Assembly (NCBI RefSeq): GCF_900102725.1 | Contig: NZ_FNJW01000008.1 | Span: 124,001 to 188,000, forward strand | Length of the DNA stretch: 64,000 nucleotides | Reading direction: 5' to 3' | From: Carnobacterium viridans | GTDB taxonomy: Bacteria > Bacillota > Bacilli > Lactobacillales > Carnobacteriaceae | Part shown: in pieces, positions 1 to 9,268 of the stretch | Numbering within the stretch: the first letter of the stretch is position 1 | Layout: each line of letters opens with the position of its first letter | Program-made: the position numbers and the translations under genes | The notes under the pieces: generated by a model | What the model was told of the DNA's origin: nothing | Databases searched by the model: none | The model's input: only the letters and a program-made list of their open reading frames with translations

Positions 1-1
1 A

Positions 2-379
2 TACAATAGTGGTGTTCAACCTCCTATTGATGTATTGCCATCACTTTCTCGTCTGAAAGACAAAGGAACTGGAGAAGGTAAAACAAGAAAAGATCATGCG
101 GCAACAATGAATCAATTATTCGCTGCTTACGCTCAAGGAAAACAAGCTAAAGAGTTAGCAGTTGTTTTAGGAGATTCTGCATTATCAGCAGAGGATAAAA
201 TGTTTGCAGAATTTGCAAATCGTTTTGAAAAAGAATATGTAAACCAAGGGAACTACACAAATCGTACAATTGAGGAAACATTGGACCTAGGATGGGAATT
301 GTTATCTATCCTTCCAAGAACTGAATTGAAACGTATTAAAGACGATATGTTAGACGAATACCTGCCGAAAGGGGAGTAA
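2..379 (+). CDS. ntpB: V-type ATP synthase subunit B, C-terminal part
   Basis: The window opens inside this gene; only the last 125 or so codons are present, read in frame from base 2 to the TAA at 377-379. Subunit B is the non-catalytic nucleotide-binding subunit of the cytoplasmic A3B3 head of V/A-type ATPases, which in this group of bacteria usually move Na+ or H+. The visible residues include [18 protein letters not shown], typical of the conserved P-S-L-S-R-L block of the B subunit, followed by the helical C-terminal domain. Subunit D follows after 6 bases, as in Enterococcus-type ntp operons. The ATG/TTG at base 35 is internal and is not the start. Family assignment is firm; the coupling ion cannot be read from this fragment. 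Confidence 0.95.
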   Translation, partial: YNSGVQPPIDVLPSLSRLKDKGTGEGKTRKDHAATMNQLFAAYAQGKQAKELAVVLGDSALSAEDKMFAEFANRFEKEYVNQGNYTNRTIEETLDLGWELLSILPRTELKRIKDDMLDEYLPKGE

Positions 380-385
380 GTCTAA

Positions 386-1012
386 ATGGTGAAATTAAAT
401 GTAAATCCGACAAGGATGGAATTAGCGTCACTAAAAGGAAAGCTAAGTACAGCAAACCGTGGCCATAAATTATTAAAAGATAAGCAAGATGAACTTATGA
501 GACAATTTATCTTGCTTATTCGTAAAAATAACGAGCTGCGTGCAGAAGTTGAAACAAAATTAACGAAGGCTATGCAATCTTTTGTAATGGCAAAAGCTTT
601 ACTGAACGAAAAATTTATTGAAGAATTAGTGGCTATCCCTCCAAGAAGTGTCAGCCTTAATTTACACGAAAAAAACATTATGAGTGTGAAAGTACCCGTA
701 ATGAATTTTAATTATACAGATAATGGGAAATCAGACGAATTGAGTTATGGCTACCTTAACTCCAATAGTGAGCTGGATACGTCAATTGAACAAATGGCTG
801 ACGTTATGGCGCAACTGTTAGAGTTATCTGAAATAGAAAAAACGTGTCAATTGATGGCAAATGAAATAGAAAAAACGCGTCGTCGAGTAAATGCTCTTGA
901 ATATATGACGATTCCTCGTTATGAAGAAACCATCTACTTTATTCAAATGAAATTAGATGAAAGTGAACGAGCAGCGATTACACGTTTGATGAAAGTTAAA
1001 GACATGGGTTAA
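386..1012 (+). CDS. ntpD: V-type ATP synthase subunit D
   Basis: This 208-residue protein is the central-shaft subunit D of the V-type ATPase; it couples rotation of the A3B3 head to the membrane ring. The N-terminus ([20 protein letters not shown]) and the long N- and C-terminal helices rich in K, E, R and L are diagnostic, and the length is normal for the family. The ATG is preceded by GGGGAG inside the end of the B gene, six bases upstream, so the two genes are probably translationally coupled. A strong terminator follows at once, so D is the last gene of this operon here. In some relatives further genes follow D (ntpH, ntpJ); they are absent at this place. Confidence 0.96.
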   Translation: MVKLNVNPTRMELASLKGKLSTANRGHKLLKDKQDELMRQFILLIRKNNELRAEVETKLTKAMQSFVMAKALLNEKFIEELVAIPPRSVSLNLHEKNIMSVKVPVMNFNYTDNGKSDELSYGYLNSNSELDTSIEQMADVMAQLLELSEIEKTCQLMANEIEKTRRRVNALEYMTIPRYEETIYFIQMKLDESERAAITRLMKVKDMG

Positions 1013-1018
1013 GAAAGT

Positions 1019-1064
1019 AAACGTTAGATCAAGGATAGGATTCTTGATTTAACGTTTATTTTTA
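1019..1064 (+). terminator. Terminator of the V-ATPase operon
   Basis: A 15-bp stem (AAACGTTAGATCAAG at 1019-1033 with CTTGATTTAACGTTT at 1043-1057, one G-U pair) is followed by a T-rich tract. It lies 7 bases after the ntpD stop. Confidence 0.88.
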
Positions 1065-1232
1065 GCGTGAAAAATAAATTAGTATACACAGAAAATGGAA
1101 ATGAGTAAGTGGAAAAATATGTTTTGCAAATAAAAAGCTATAAGAAAATGGCATTTTATGCTAAACTGGAGAATAAGTTATCTTTAACAGATAAAAATTA
1201 GAAGTAGCTAAAGATTGTTGAGGTGTTTATAA

Positions 1233-1448
1233 ATGGAACAAAAATTTTCTTTTGAGATTGTTGAAGAATTAGCCGTACTTTCTGAGAATGCTAAAGGGTG
1301 GCGCAAAGAATTAAATTTAGTTTGTTGGAACGGAAACCCGCCTAAATTTGATATTCGTGAGTGGAGTCCTGACCACGACAAGATGGGAAAAGGCCTTACA
1401 TTCACAAATGAAGAAATGGACACTCTTAAACAATTTTTAACAACTTAA
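1233..1448 (+). CDS. YdbC-family PC4-like single-stranded nucleic acid binding protein
   Basis: A 71-residue protein resembling Lactococcus YdbC, the bacterial homologue of the eukaryotic coactivator PC4 that binds single-stranded DNA or RNA as a dimer. What is visible is a short beta-rich chain with W-N-G-N-P-P-K-F-D-I-R-E-W, then H-D-K-M-G-K-G-L-T-F, and a C-terminal helix; this fits the PC4 fold of four strands plus one helix. The ATG at 1233 is preceded by TTGAGGTG. It stands between the V-ATPase terminator and gmk, where Bacillus has remA; I do not infer a functional link. The role in the cell (transcription, replication or repair) is not established by the sequence. Confidence 0.75.
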   Translation: MEQKFSFEIVEELAVLSENAKGWRKELNLVCWNGNPPKFDIREWSPDHDKMGKGLTFTNEEMDTLKQFLTT

Positions 1449-1523
1449 ACAAGTTGGAATTTGTTAGATTTTGATAATAGGCAACGAATAGTTGAACATT
1501 TTGATGATAGGAAGGATTTTGAC

Positions 1524-2138
1524 ATGACTGAACGTGGACTTTTAATTGTTCTTTCTGGACCATCTGGGGTAGGAAAAGGGACAGTAAGACAGGCAATATT
1601 TGAGAGCGGCGATAATGATTTTGATTATTCGATTTCAATGACAACTCGAAAGCAAAGAGCAGGAGAACGTGATGGAATAGATTACTTTTTCAGGACAAAA
1701 GAAGATTTTGAAGCCTTGATTGAAAGTGGAGGATTATTGGAATATGCTGAATATGTAGGAAATTATTATGGAACTCCTCTTGAATATGTTGAAAAAACGC
1801 TACAGAGCGGTAAAGACGTATTTTTAGAAATTGAAGTTCAAGGAGCTCTTCAAGTTCGCGAAAAAATGCCTGAAGGAATATTTATCTTTTTAACACCGCC
1901 AGATTTAAAAGAATTAAAATCACGTATTGTTGGTCGTGGAACAGATGAAATGGCTATAATCGAACAACGCATGACAAAAGCGATTGAAGAAATTGATTTA
2001 ATGCGTTATTATGATTATGCGGTTGAAAACGATAAAGTTGAAAATGCTGTTAGGAAAGTCAAACAAATCATTGAAAGTGAACACTTAAAAGTTTCACGTG
2101 TTATACAGCGTTATAAAAAAATGATCGAGGAGTTGTAA
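1524..2138 (+). CDS. gmk: Guanylate kinase
   Basis: This 204-residue enzyme converts GMP to GDP with ATP, a step in GTP/dGTP and (p)ppGpp metabolism. The P-loop [11 protein letters not shown] is at residues 9-19, followed by the GMP-binding T-T-R-x-x-R-x-G-E block ([17 protein letters not shown]) and Y-x-G-T-P-L. Length is normal. An open frame extends upstream, but the ATG at 1524 aligns with family starts ([15 protein letters not shown]) and has AGGAAGG eight or so bases upstream. rpoZ follows after 5 bases, the common Firmicutes gmk-rpoZ pair. Confidence 0.97.
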   Translation: MTERGLLIVLSGPSGVGKGTVRQAIFESGDNDFDYSISMTTRKQRAGERDGIDYFFRTKEDFEALIESGGLLEYAEYVGNYYGTPLEYVEKTLQSGKDVFLEIEVQGALQVREKMPEGIFIFLTPPDLKELKSRIVGRGTDEMAIIEQRMTKAIEEIDLMRYYDYAVENDKVENAVRKVKQIIESEHLKVSRVIQRYKKMIEEL

Positions 2139-2143
2139 AAATC

Positions 2144-2359
2144 ATGATGTTAGAACCATCTATTGATAGCTTATTAGAAAAAATTGAATCTAAATATTCT
2201 TTGGTTACATTAGCAAGCAAACGTGCACATGAACTGGACGAAGGTTCTATGCCAATGCTAGAAAAATACCGTTCACACAAAAATGTTGGACGTGCATTAG
2301 AAGAAATTAATAATGGCGATTTAGTTATTGATCCAATAACAGTTGGACCAGAAGAATAA
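2144..2359 (+). CDS. rpoZ: RNA polymerase omega subunit
   Basis: A 71-residue omega subunit, which helps assemble RNA polymerase by holding the beta-prime C-terminus. [20 protein letters not shown] and the A-x-x-R-A-H-E-L block are typical of the Gram-positive form. Two adjacent ATG codons (2144, 2147) could each serve as start; the first is listed. GAGGAG at the end of gmk acts as ribosome binding site. The gene is closed by a terminator at 2371, ending the gmk-rpoZ unit. Confidence 0.95.
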   Translation: MMLEPSIDSLLEKIESKYSLVTLASKRAHELDEGSMPMLEKYRSHKNVGRALEEINNGDLVIDPITVGPEE

Positions 2360-2370
2360 GCCACATAAAC

Positions 2371-2417
2371 AAAAGTGCTTCAAAGTAATGGTTTTCTTAC
2401 TTTGAAGCACTTTTGTT
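2371..2417 (+). terminator. Terminator after rpoZ
   Basis: An 18-bp perfect stem (AAAAGTGCTTCAAAGTAA at 2371-2388 with TTACTTTGAAGCACTTTT at 2397-2414) is followed by GTTTTG. The A-rich 5' arm would let it work on both strands. Confidence 0.9.
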
Positions 2418-2477
2418 TTGAAATCCAGCTATATTAAACAGGATAGATTTATTAATACTAAGAATTGGTGGATAGTT

Positions 2478-2506
2478 AAGACAAATGCTTTTATTTCTAG
2501 TAAAAT
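2478..2506 (+). promoter_or_regulatory. Candidate promoter for coaBC-priA-def-fmt-rsmB
   Basis: AAGACA (2478-2483) and TAAAAT (2501-2506) are 17 bases apart, about 50 bases upstream of the coaBC start and just after the rpoZ terminator. The -35 box matches 4 of 6 consensus bases. Confidence 0.4.
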
Positions 2507-2556
2507 AAGAAAGAGAAGCAACATTAATTTCACGGTTTTGTCAGGAGGAATGCCAG

Positions 2557-3762
2557 TTGTTAAAAGGAAAAAAAGTTGCTGTATATGTTACCGGGGGTAT
2601 TGCGGTTTATAAGGCTTGTGATTTGGTGAGACGTTTAATAAAAGTAGGAGCTACTGTTAGAGTAGCGATGACGGAATCTGCAACAGAATTTGTTACCCCT
2701 TTAACGTTTCAAATTCTAAGCAAGCACCATGTATATACAGATACATTTGATGAACGCGAAGGTGACAAAGTCAGTCATATTCATTTGGCGGACTGGTCAG
2801 ATTTAGCCGTAATTGCTCCAGCAACAGCCAATACGATAGCGAAAATAGCATATGGCATTGGAGATAACTTTGTGACGACTGCATTATTGGCTACCACAGC
2901 ACCTGTTTTTATTGTGCCTGCTATGAATGAGCATATGCTTAATAATGCAGCAACAATAAGAAATTTTCAATCGTTAGAAAACGATGGGCATTTCATTATG
3001 GAACCAGATACAGGTTTTCTAGCTGAAGGATACGAGGGAAAAGGCCGTTTTCCTGAACCAGAAAAGATTGTTGAAACCATTCAAGAATTTTTAATCAAAA
3101 AGGAAACCTATTTACCGTTAAAAAATAAAAAAGTTGTGATAACGGCTGGTGGAACTAAAGAAAGAATCGATCCTGTTCGGTACATTACAAATGATTCTTC
3201 AGGCAAAATGGGATACAGTTTAGCTCATGCTGCCCGTGATTTAGGAGCAGAAGTTTGTTTAATCTCCACTTCCAAGACACTAAAGACACCTTATGGGGTA
3301 GCGCTAGTATCTGTTGAGACTGCGGAACAAATGCATCAAGCAATAAATGCTGAATTTAAAGAGGCAGCAATCGTTATTATGGCAGCAGCAGTGTCTGACT
3401 ATCGTCCAGATCATGTTGCGAATAAAAAAATCAAGAAAAGTGAACAAGAAATGACACTGACATTGGTCAAGAATACAGATATACTAGCTACCTTGGGGAG
3501 TCAGAAAAACGACCAATTTTTAATTGGATTTGCTGCTGAAACGCATAATGTTGAAGAGTATGCTCAAGGGAAATTAAAAAAGAAAAATGCAGATATGATC
3601 GTAGCCAATGATGTATCTAAACCCTATGCAGGATTTAATAAAGATACAAATGAAGTAACTATTTTTATGAAAGATGAACAGCCAATAGAATTGAAAGTAA
3701 AGAGTAAGCAAGCAATAGCGGAAGAAATTTTAGCAGTTGCTCTTACTAAAATGAAAAAATAA
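2557..3762 (+). CDS. coaBC: Bifunctional phosphopantothenoylcysteine decarboxylase / phosphopantothenate-cysteine ligase
   Basis: A 401-residue fusion enzyme for two steps of coenzyme A synthesis. The N-terminal flavoprotein half (about 1-185) decarboxylates phosphopantothenoylcysteine: G-G-I-A-V-Y-K near the start, the H-I-H-L-A-D-W segment, and P-A-M-N-E-H-M, the substrate-binding PxMNxxM motif. The C-terminal half (about 188-401) is the ligase: V-I-T-A-G-G-T-K-E-R-I-D-P-V-R, A-A-A-V-S-D-Y, and a KK-rich C-terminal lobe with V-A-N-D-V-S. Start is TTG at 2557, eight bases after AGGAGG; the overlapping frame upstream is not conserved. priA follows closely, as in many Firmicutes. Confidence 0.96.
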   Translation: MLKGKKVAVYVTGGIAVYKACDLVRRLIKVGATVRVAMTESATEFVTPLTFQILSKHHVYTDTFDEREGDKVSHIHLADWSDLAVIAPATANTIAKIAYGIGDNFVTTALLATTAPVFIVPAMNEHMLNNAATIRNFQSLENDGHFIMEPDTGFLAEGYEGKGRFPEPEKIVETIQEFLIKKETYLPLKNKKVVITAGGTKERIDPVRYITNDSSGKMGYSLAHAARDLGAEVCLISTSKTLKTPYGVALVSVETAEQMHQAINAEFKEAAIVIMAAAVSDYRPDHVANKKIKKSEQEMTLTLVKNTDILATLGSQKNDQFLIGFAAETHNVEEYAQGKLKKKNADMIVANDVSKPYAGFNKDTNEVTIFMKDEQPIELKVKSKQAIAEEILAVALTKMKK

Positions 3763-3776
3763 AGGTGTGAGAATGA

Positions 3777-6191
3777 GTGGTTTCAATTGCTAAAGTAATT
3801 GTGGATGTTCCAACAATGCAGACAAACAAACCTTATGACTATCGTATTCCTCCTGAATTCGAACAAGATATTGTTCAAGGAATGCGCGTGGCTGTTCCGT
3901 TTGGTCAAGGAACTAGGCAAGTCCAAGGCTTTGTTGTGGAGATTACTCACTCAACAGATTATGAAGGCGAGTTAAAACCCATTGTTGGTCTAATGGACCT
4001 AACAGCGGTACTTGATGAAGAAATGCTGTTGTTAGGTAAAGAAATGGCACGCAAAACGTATGCCTTTCAAATAACGTGTTACCAAACGATGTTGCCAGCC
4101 ATATTGAAAGCAAAATACGGAAAAACAATTAGACTCATTGATGAGATTTCGGAAGACTTATTTTTCGATCTTTTCAAAGGAAAAAATGAAATCAAATGGG
4201 AAGAAGCGGAAGAAAGAGCTATATTACCGCAGCTGATTGAATTGAAGAAAAAAGATGCTGTTGAAGTGATATATGAAGTTAAAAACCAAGCAAAGACTAA
4301 GAAAAAAAGAATGGTTCGAGCGAATTTATCTTTTGAGCAATTTGAAGATGAAAAACTAACTTTAGGCAAACGTGGTCCAAAACAACACCTTCTTCTAGAT
4401 GTATTGCAGTCCTTAAATGAGCAAACGGTCAGTGTGAATGAACTCACTAAAAGTACCGAACTTACAGCAACAGATATTCGAACAGGTGAAAAAAAAGGTT
4501 GGCTAAAGATTGAAGAAGTCGAAGTTTATCGTGATCCATTTAAAGATAAGACCTTTAGACAAACCGTATCCTTTCAACTGAATGAAGGACAAGAAAATGC
4601 TATTCAGCCTATTTTGAAAGCTGTAACAGAAGAAAGAACGGAAGTTTTCTTGCTGAAAGGGGTAACCGGAAGTGGGAAGACAGAAATTTATTTGCAGACT
4701 ATTGCTCAGACACTTCAGAACAATAAAAGTGCGTTGATGCTTGTACCTGAAATAGCGCTGACTCCACAAATGGTGAATCATTTTAAAGGTCGATTTGGAG
4801 AAGAAGTAGCTGTTCTGCACAGTGGTTTGTCTGTTGGGGAAAAATACGATGAATGGCGAAAAATTGAACGTGGCGAAGCTCGAGTAGTCGTAGGAGCTCG
4901 CTCATCAATTTTTGCACCGGTTAAAAATATCGGAGTGATAATTATTGATGAAGAGCATGAGGCTACGTATAAACAAGATGAAAACCCTAGGTATCATGCT
5001 AGGGATGTAGCAATATGGAGAGCAAATTACCATAACTGTCCTGTTATTTTAGGAAGTGCTACTCCTTCATTAGAGTCGAGAGCAAGAGCGCAGAAAAAGG
5101 TTTATACATTGTTGGAGTTGCCAACACGAGTCAATCAAAAAGACTTACCTGAAGTTGAAGTTGTCGATATGAGAGAAGAATTGAAAAACGCTAATCGCAG
5201 CAGTTTCTCCATTCTTTTACAAGAAAAGATACAAGACCGAATAGCAAAAAAAGAACAAATCGTTTTGTTATTGAATAGACGAGGTTATTCTTCTTTTGTG
5301 ATGTGTCGAGACTGTGGATTCGTCTTGCCTTGTCCCAATTGCGATATCTCCTTAACGTTGCACATGGATACAAAAACAATGAAATGCCATTATTGTGGTC
5401 ATGAAGAAAATATTCCACATACTTGTCCAAGCTGCAGAGGAAGTAAGATACGCTATTATGGAACTGGAACACAGAAGATTGAAGAAGAATTAAGAGCTGT
5501 TTTGCCTGAAGCAAAAGTTATTCGTATGGATGTAGATACAACACGTAAAAAAGGGGCACATGAAAAGTTGTTAGCTTCTTTTGGAAATGGCGAAGCGGAT
5601 ATTTTATTGGGCACGCAAATGATTGCAAAAGGGTTAGATTTCCCCAATATTACTTTGGTGGGTGTTTTGAATGCAGATACTGGATTAGGCTTACCTGATT
5701 TTAGAGCGAGTGAGCGAACGTTCCAATTGCTGACACAAGTGAGCGGGCGGGCTGGAAGAGCTGAACTAACCGGTGAAGTAATTGTTCAAACTTTTAATCC
5801 TGAGCATTATGCGATTCAGCTAGCTAAAGAACACGATTACGATACATTCTATAAACAAGAAATGTTGTTACGACATCGTGGAAATTATCCGCCTTATTTC
5901 TATACAATTTTGATCACAACTAGTCATGAAGAAGAAATAAAAGCTGCCAAGAAAATGCACCAAATCGTTCAACAGATTAAGCCACAGTTACAACCGGAAA
6001 CCATTGTTTTAGGACCAACGCCAAAAGCAGTTGCTCGTATGAACAATCGCTATTATTACCAAACGATTATTAAATACAAAAGCGAACCGCATTTGAAGGC
6101 TGTTTTACAAACGATCTTAGTGGAATCTCAAAGAGAAATGGCTAAAGGGTTACAGATTGCTATCGACTCAGAACCAATGAATTTTATCTAG
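3777..6191 (+). CDS. priA: Primosomal protein N' (replication restart helicase)
   Basis: An 804-residue PriA that reloads the replisome at stalled or repaired forks, acting as 3'-5' helicase. The N-terminal DNA 3'-end-binding domain is followed by a winged helix, then the helicase core: Walker A GVTGSGKTEIY at about residue 295, DEEH at about 391, and GSATPS. Between the helicase lobes lie the zinc-binding cysteines (CRDCGFVLPCPNC, CHYCGH, CPSC) at about 510-550. Length is normal. The GTG at 3777 fits the family N-terminus (V-S-I-A-K-V-I-V-D-V) and has a weak GGTGTGAG upstream. Only 14 bases separate it from coaBC. Confidence 0.97.
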   Translation: MVSIAKVIVDVPTMQTNKPYDYRIPPEFEQDIVQGMRVAVPFGQGTRQVQGFVVEITHSTDYEGELKPIVGLMDLTAVLDEEMLLLGKEMARKTYAFQITCYQTMLPAILKAKYGKTIRLIDEISEDLFFDLFKGKNEIKWEEAEERAILPQLIELKKKDAVEVIYEVKNQAKTKKKRMVRANLSFEQFEDEKLTLGKRGPKQHLLLDVLQSLNEQTVSVNELTKSTELTATDIRTGEKKGWLKIEEVEVYRDPFKDKTFRQTVSFQLNEGQENAIQPILKAVTEERTEVFLLKGVTGSGKTEIYLQTIAQTLQNNKSALMLVPEIALTPQMVNHFKGRFGEEVAVLHSGLSVGEKYDEWRKIERGEARVVVGARSSIFAPVKNIGVIIIDEEHEATYKQDENPRYHARDVAIWRANYHNCPVILGSATPSLESRARAQKKVYTLLELPTRVNQKDLPEVEVVDMREELKNANRSSFSILLQEKIQDRIAKKEQIVLLLNRRGYSSFVMCRDCGFVLPCPNCDISLTLHMDTKTMKCHYCGHEENIPHTCPSCRGSKIRYYGTGTQKIEEELRAVLPEAKVIRMDVDTTRKKGAHEKLLASFGNGEADILLGTQMIAKGLDFPNITLVGVLNADTGLGLPDFRASERTFQLLTQVSGRAGRAELTGEVIVQTFNPEHYAIQLAKEHDYDTFYKQEMLLRHRGNYPPYFYTILITTSHEEEIKAAKKMHQIVQQIKPQLQPETIVLGPTPKAVARMNNRYYYQTIIKYKSEPHLKAVLQTILVESQREMAKGLQIAIDSEPMNFI

Positions 6192-6239
6192 CACCTGTGC
6201 TTTATAGCATTAAATAGTTTAAAAGAAAGAGGGTCAATC

Positions 6240-6734
6240 ATGTCCGTATTACCAATAGTAACTTACCCAAATGCACTACTGACTACTCCAACAAAAGAAG
6301 TAGAGGAAATTACAGATGAAATTATCCAATTGTTAGACGATATGCATGATACCATGATTGCAAATGATGGTATTGGCATTGCAGCTCCACAAGTAAACAG
6401 CAACCTTAGATTAGCTTTAGTAGAAATTGACGAAGAATCAGGATTGTTTGAAATGATCAATCCAAAAATTGTGCAATCAGCTGGTGAAACGATTGATGTA
6501 GAAGGTTGTTTGAGTTTTCCTGAAGTATACGGGACAATAAAAAGAGCCGACACTATCGTATTAAGATTTTATGACCGTAATGGAGATGAATTTGAAGTGG
6601 AAGCTGATGATTATCTTGCACGTGCATTCCAGCATGAATTGGAACACTTAGATGGAAAGTTATTTACAGATAAGATTATTCAAAAAATTAAACCGGAAGA
6701 CTTAGAAAGTTATATGGAGGCGAATCTAGAATGA
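6240..6734 (+). CDS. def: Peptide deformylase
   Basis: A 164-residue metalloenzyme that removes the formyl group from new polypeptides. All three motifs are present: GIGIAAPQV (motif 1), EGCLSFPE (motif 2, with the metal-binding Cys) and QHELEHLDG (motif 3, the HExxH zinc/iron site). Motif 3 reads HELEH rather than the commoner HEIDH; the catalytic Glu and both His are retained. Length is that of type 1 enzymes. The ATG overlaps with fmt by four bases (ATGA), so deformylation and formylation enzymes are co-translated. AGAGGG lies upstream of the start. Confidence 0.97.
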   Translation: MSVLPIVTYPNALLTTPTKEVEEITDEIIQLLDDMHDTMIANDGIGIAAPQVNSNLRLALVEIDEESGLFEMINPKIVQSAGETIDVEGCLSFPEVYGTIKRADTIVLRFYDRNGDEFEVEADDYLARAFQHELEHLDGKLFTDKIIQKIKPEDLESYMEANLE

Positions 6735-7684
6735 TAAAAATCGTATTTATGGGAACTCCTGCATTTTCCGTTCCAATTTTAGAAGCATTGATTGATTCAG
6801 AGTATGAAGTGGTTGCAGTAGTCACACAACCGGATAGACCAGTAGGGAGAAAGAAAATCTTAACAGCTTCACCTGTTAAGGCTGCTGCGGTCCAGCACGA
6901 TTTACCCGTTTTTCAACCAGAAAAAATTTCAGGTTCTCCTGAAATGGAGACACTGATTGCACTTGAACCAGATCTGATCGTTACTGCAGCGTTTGGTCAA
7001 TTTCTACCACAAAAATTATTATCTGTTCCTAAATATGGAGCAATCAATGTACATGCTTCTTTGTTGCCTAAGTATCGTGGTGGTGCTCCAGTCCACTATG
7101 CTCTTATGAAAGGCGAAAAAGAGACAGGTGTTTCTATTATGTATATGGAGAAAAAAATGGATGCAGGAGATATACTCGCACAAAAATCCTTAGATATTAC
7201 CCGTAACGATGATGTTGGAACGTTATTTGATCGTTTAAGTGCTTTAGGTAAAGACTTATTAATGGACACTTTGCCTAAATTATTGGCTGGAGACATCACG
7301 CCAGTAAAACAAAACGAAGAGGAAGTTACTTATTCGCCAAATATTAAACGTGAAGAAGAATTAGTGGATTGGACTAAAACAGCAGCTGAAGTCGATTATC
7401 AAGTTCGTGGCTTGCGTCCTTGGCCAGTAGCGTATACTTTATTAGAAGGAAACAGACTTAAGTTATGGGATGTGACACCTACTGAAGAAAAAACAACAGC
7501 CGTTCCGGGAACCATTATACGGATTGAAAAAGAAGCAGTCTATATAGCTTGTGGAGATCAGACAGTTGTAAAAATAAATGAAGTTCAACCAGCTGGGAAA
7601 AGTAAAATGACTGTCATGGCTTTTTTAAGTGGAGTAGGCAGCCAACTAAAAGTTGGAGAAAAGGTAGGGTCAAATGGAAACTAA
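6731..7684 (+). CDS. fmt: Methionyl-tRNA formyltransferase
   Basis: This 317-residue enzyme formylates Met-tRNA(fMet) with 10-formyl-THF so that translation can start. The N-terminal catalytic domain shows M-G-T-P-A-F-S-V, the formyl-THF signature HASLLPKYRGGAPV, and G-V-S-I-M-Y-M with the catalytic Asp in M-D-A-G-D-I-L. The C-terminal OB-like domain (about 205-317) has VRGLRPWPVAY. It overlaps def by 4 bases and rsmB by 11 bases, which indicates a tightly coupled operon. Confidence 0.97.
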   Translation: MIKIVFMGTPAFSVPILEALIDSEYEVVAVVTQPDRPVGRKKILTASPVKAAAVQHDLPVFQPEKISGSPEMETLIALEPDLIVTAAFGQFLPQKLLSVPKYGAINVHASLLPKYRGGAPVHYALMKGEKETGVSIMYMEKKMDAGDILAQKSLDITRNDDVGTLFDRLSALGKDLLMDTLPKLLAGDITPVKQNEEEVTYSPNIKREEELVDWTKTAAEVDYQVRGLRPWPVAYTLLEGNRLKLWDVTPTEEKTTAVPGTIIRIEKEAVYIACGDQTVVKINEVQPAGKSKMTVMAFLSGVGSQLKVGEKVGSNGN

Positions 7685-9050
7685 TCAAACACCTGAAAAA
7701 AGAAATGTTAAGAAAACAAGTCGTTATTTAGCGATGTCGATTTTGGAACGAACAGATAAAACGGGTTCGTATTCGAATTTATTAATCAACGAAGCCATTC
7801 AAAAAAATAAACTAAGTGCAGCTGATGCGCGCTTATTAACAGAATTGGTATATGGTGTTCTGCAGCGTAAATTAACACTGGACTTTTACTTGTCTCCATT
7901 TTTAGATGAAGGCAAGAAAATTGATGTGTGGGTACGAAATCTACTAAGATTGTCCATTTATCAAATGATTTATTTAGATAAAATTCCAGTTCATGCCATT
8001 TTATTTGAAGCTGTTGAAGTAGCTAAGAAAAAAGGTCACGTTGGAATCAGTAAATTTATAAATGGAGTTCTAAGAAATGCTGACCGTAAAGGATTCCCTA
8101 GCGTTGAAAAAATCGCAGACCCAATTGAACGTTTAAGCATTGAATTGAGCATGCCAAGATGGCTAATAGAGAAATTCACTGCAGATATTGGATTAGAAGA
8201 AACGAGAAAAATGGGTGAGTCGTTACTCCGTCCGAGCCATTCAAGCGCACGAGTAAATAAGAAGTTTTTGACCGTTGAAGAAGCGTTAGAAGCTATGGAA
8301 GAAGAAGGATTCGATGTTCGTGAAAGTGTTATTTCTCCAGTTGGTATCATCAGTGATGGTGGGCACTTTGCTTCTTCACCATTGTTTCAATCTGGACAAT
8401 TAACAATTCAAGATGAGTCTTCTCAATTAGTTGCACCAGCTTTACAACTTGAACCACATCATCAAGTATTAGATGCTTGTGCTGCTCCAGGTGGTAAAAC
8501 AACCCATATCGCTTCTTACTTATCTGCTGAAGAAGGCGGAAAAGTAACGGCGCTTGATCTTCATGAACACAAAGTGGCTTTGATTACAGAAAATGCCAAA
8601 AGAATGCATGTAGAAGATGTAGTGACAGCAATGAAATTAGATGCCAGAAATGTAGATCAAGAGTTCTCAGACGAACAATTTGACCGTATACTAGTAGATG
8701 CGCCGTGTTCTGGTTTAGGTTTAATGAGACGTAAGCCTGATATCAAGTACACTAAAAAAGAAAAAGATATGTTGAATCTTCAAAAAATACAACTTGGTAT
8801 TCTAGAACAAGTAGCTCCAAAACTAAAAGTAGGTGGACTTTTAGTTTACAGTACGTGTACAATAGCAAATGAGGAAAATAAAGAAACGGTTGAGAACTTT
8901 TTAGCGGCACATGCTGATTTTGAAAAAGTTCCTGTTAGAACTGAAGAATCACTATCAGGTTGCCTGAAAGACGGATTTCTTCAACTTTATCCGCATGATT
9001 TTGGAACAGACGGCTTTTTTATTAGCTGCTTAAGAAAAATACAGAACTAA
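7674..9050 (+). CDS. rsmB: 16S rRNA (cytosine967-C5)-methyltransferase
   Basis: A 458-residue fusion of an N-terminal NusB-like RNA-binding domain (about 15-150) with a C-terminal Sun-type m5C methyltransferase. The SAM-binding motif reads LDACAAPGGKTTHIA, and the two catalytic cysteines are in DAPCSGLG and YSTCT. Length matches RsmB. The ATG at 7674 lies inside the end of fmt and is preceded by AGGTAGGG. It is the last gene of the coaBC-priA-def-fmt-rsmB series; no classical terminator follows directly, but a structured region starts at 9089. Confidence 0.96.
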   Translation: METNQTPEKRNVKKTSRYLAMSILERTDKTGSYSNLLINEAIQKNKLSAADARLLTELVYGVLQRKLTLDFYLSPFLDEGKKIDVWVRNLLRLSIYQMIYLDKIPVHAILFEAVEVAKKKGHVGISKFINGVLRNADRKGFPSVEKIADPIERLSIELSMPRWLIEKFTADIGLEETRKMGESLLRPSHSSARVNKKFLTVEEALEAMEEEGFDVRESVISPVGIISDGGHFASSPLFQSGQLTIQDESSQLVAPALQLEPHHQVLDACAAPGGKTTHIASYLSAEEGGKVTALDLHEHKVALITENAKRMHVEDVVTAMKLDARNVDQEFSDEQFDRILVDAPCSGLGLMRRKPDIKYTKKEKDMLNLQKIQLGILEQVAPKLKVGGLLVYSTCTIANEENKETVENFLAAHADFEKVPVRTEESLSGCLKDGFLQLYPHDFGTDGFFISCLRKIQN

Positions 9051-9088
9051 ACTTAGGTTAAATCAACGAGAATAAAACAACTAATATT

Positions 9089-9246
9089 GGGAATGAGAGA
9101 ACAAATCTTTGGACTTGAATTAGTCGATACAGACTTTCTCTTTACTATTTCAGGGTAGGAGAGGTCTAAAACTGAAAAATGGTTAGTCGATCATTAAGAT
9201 ACAGGTTTGATATTTTCTTTCATTCCCTTTTGTGTTGTCTTTTTTA
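9089..9246 (+). ncRNA. Candidate structured RNA in the rsmB-stp gap
   Basis: The 329-base gap between rsmB and stp holds no plausible gene. Bases 9089-9100 (GGGAATGAGAGA) can pair with 9216-9227 (TCTTTCATTCCC) over 12 bp with one G-U. The inner strands 9102-9107 and 9204-9209 extend this by 6 bp after a bulge. Inside is a second helix (AGACTTTCTC 9131-9140 with GAGAGGTCT at about 9160-9168, one bulge). The closing stem is followed by TTTTGTGTTGTCTTTTTT, so the 3' end looks like an intrinsic terminator. The 8-mer TTAGTCGA occurs twice inside. No known RNA class was recognised. It could be a small RNA or the 3' end of the rsmB transcript. Confidence 0.45.
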
Positions 9247-9268
9247 TACTTGTTGTGTGTTTAAATTT

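Noticed and set aside
382-678. Minus-strand frame opposite ntpD, and similar frames opposite clpB, smc, priA and ffh
   Set aside because: They mirror strongly recognisable + strand genes, lack binding sites, and their sequence composition is that of antisense frames.
9089-9246. 6S RNA or T-box in the rsmB-stp gap
   Set aside because: The T-box sequence and the long rod with central bubble of 6S RNA are absent; the length is also short for 6S.
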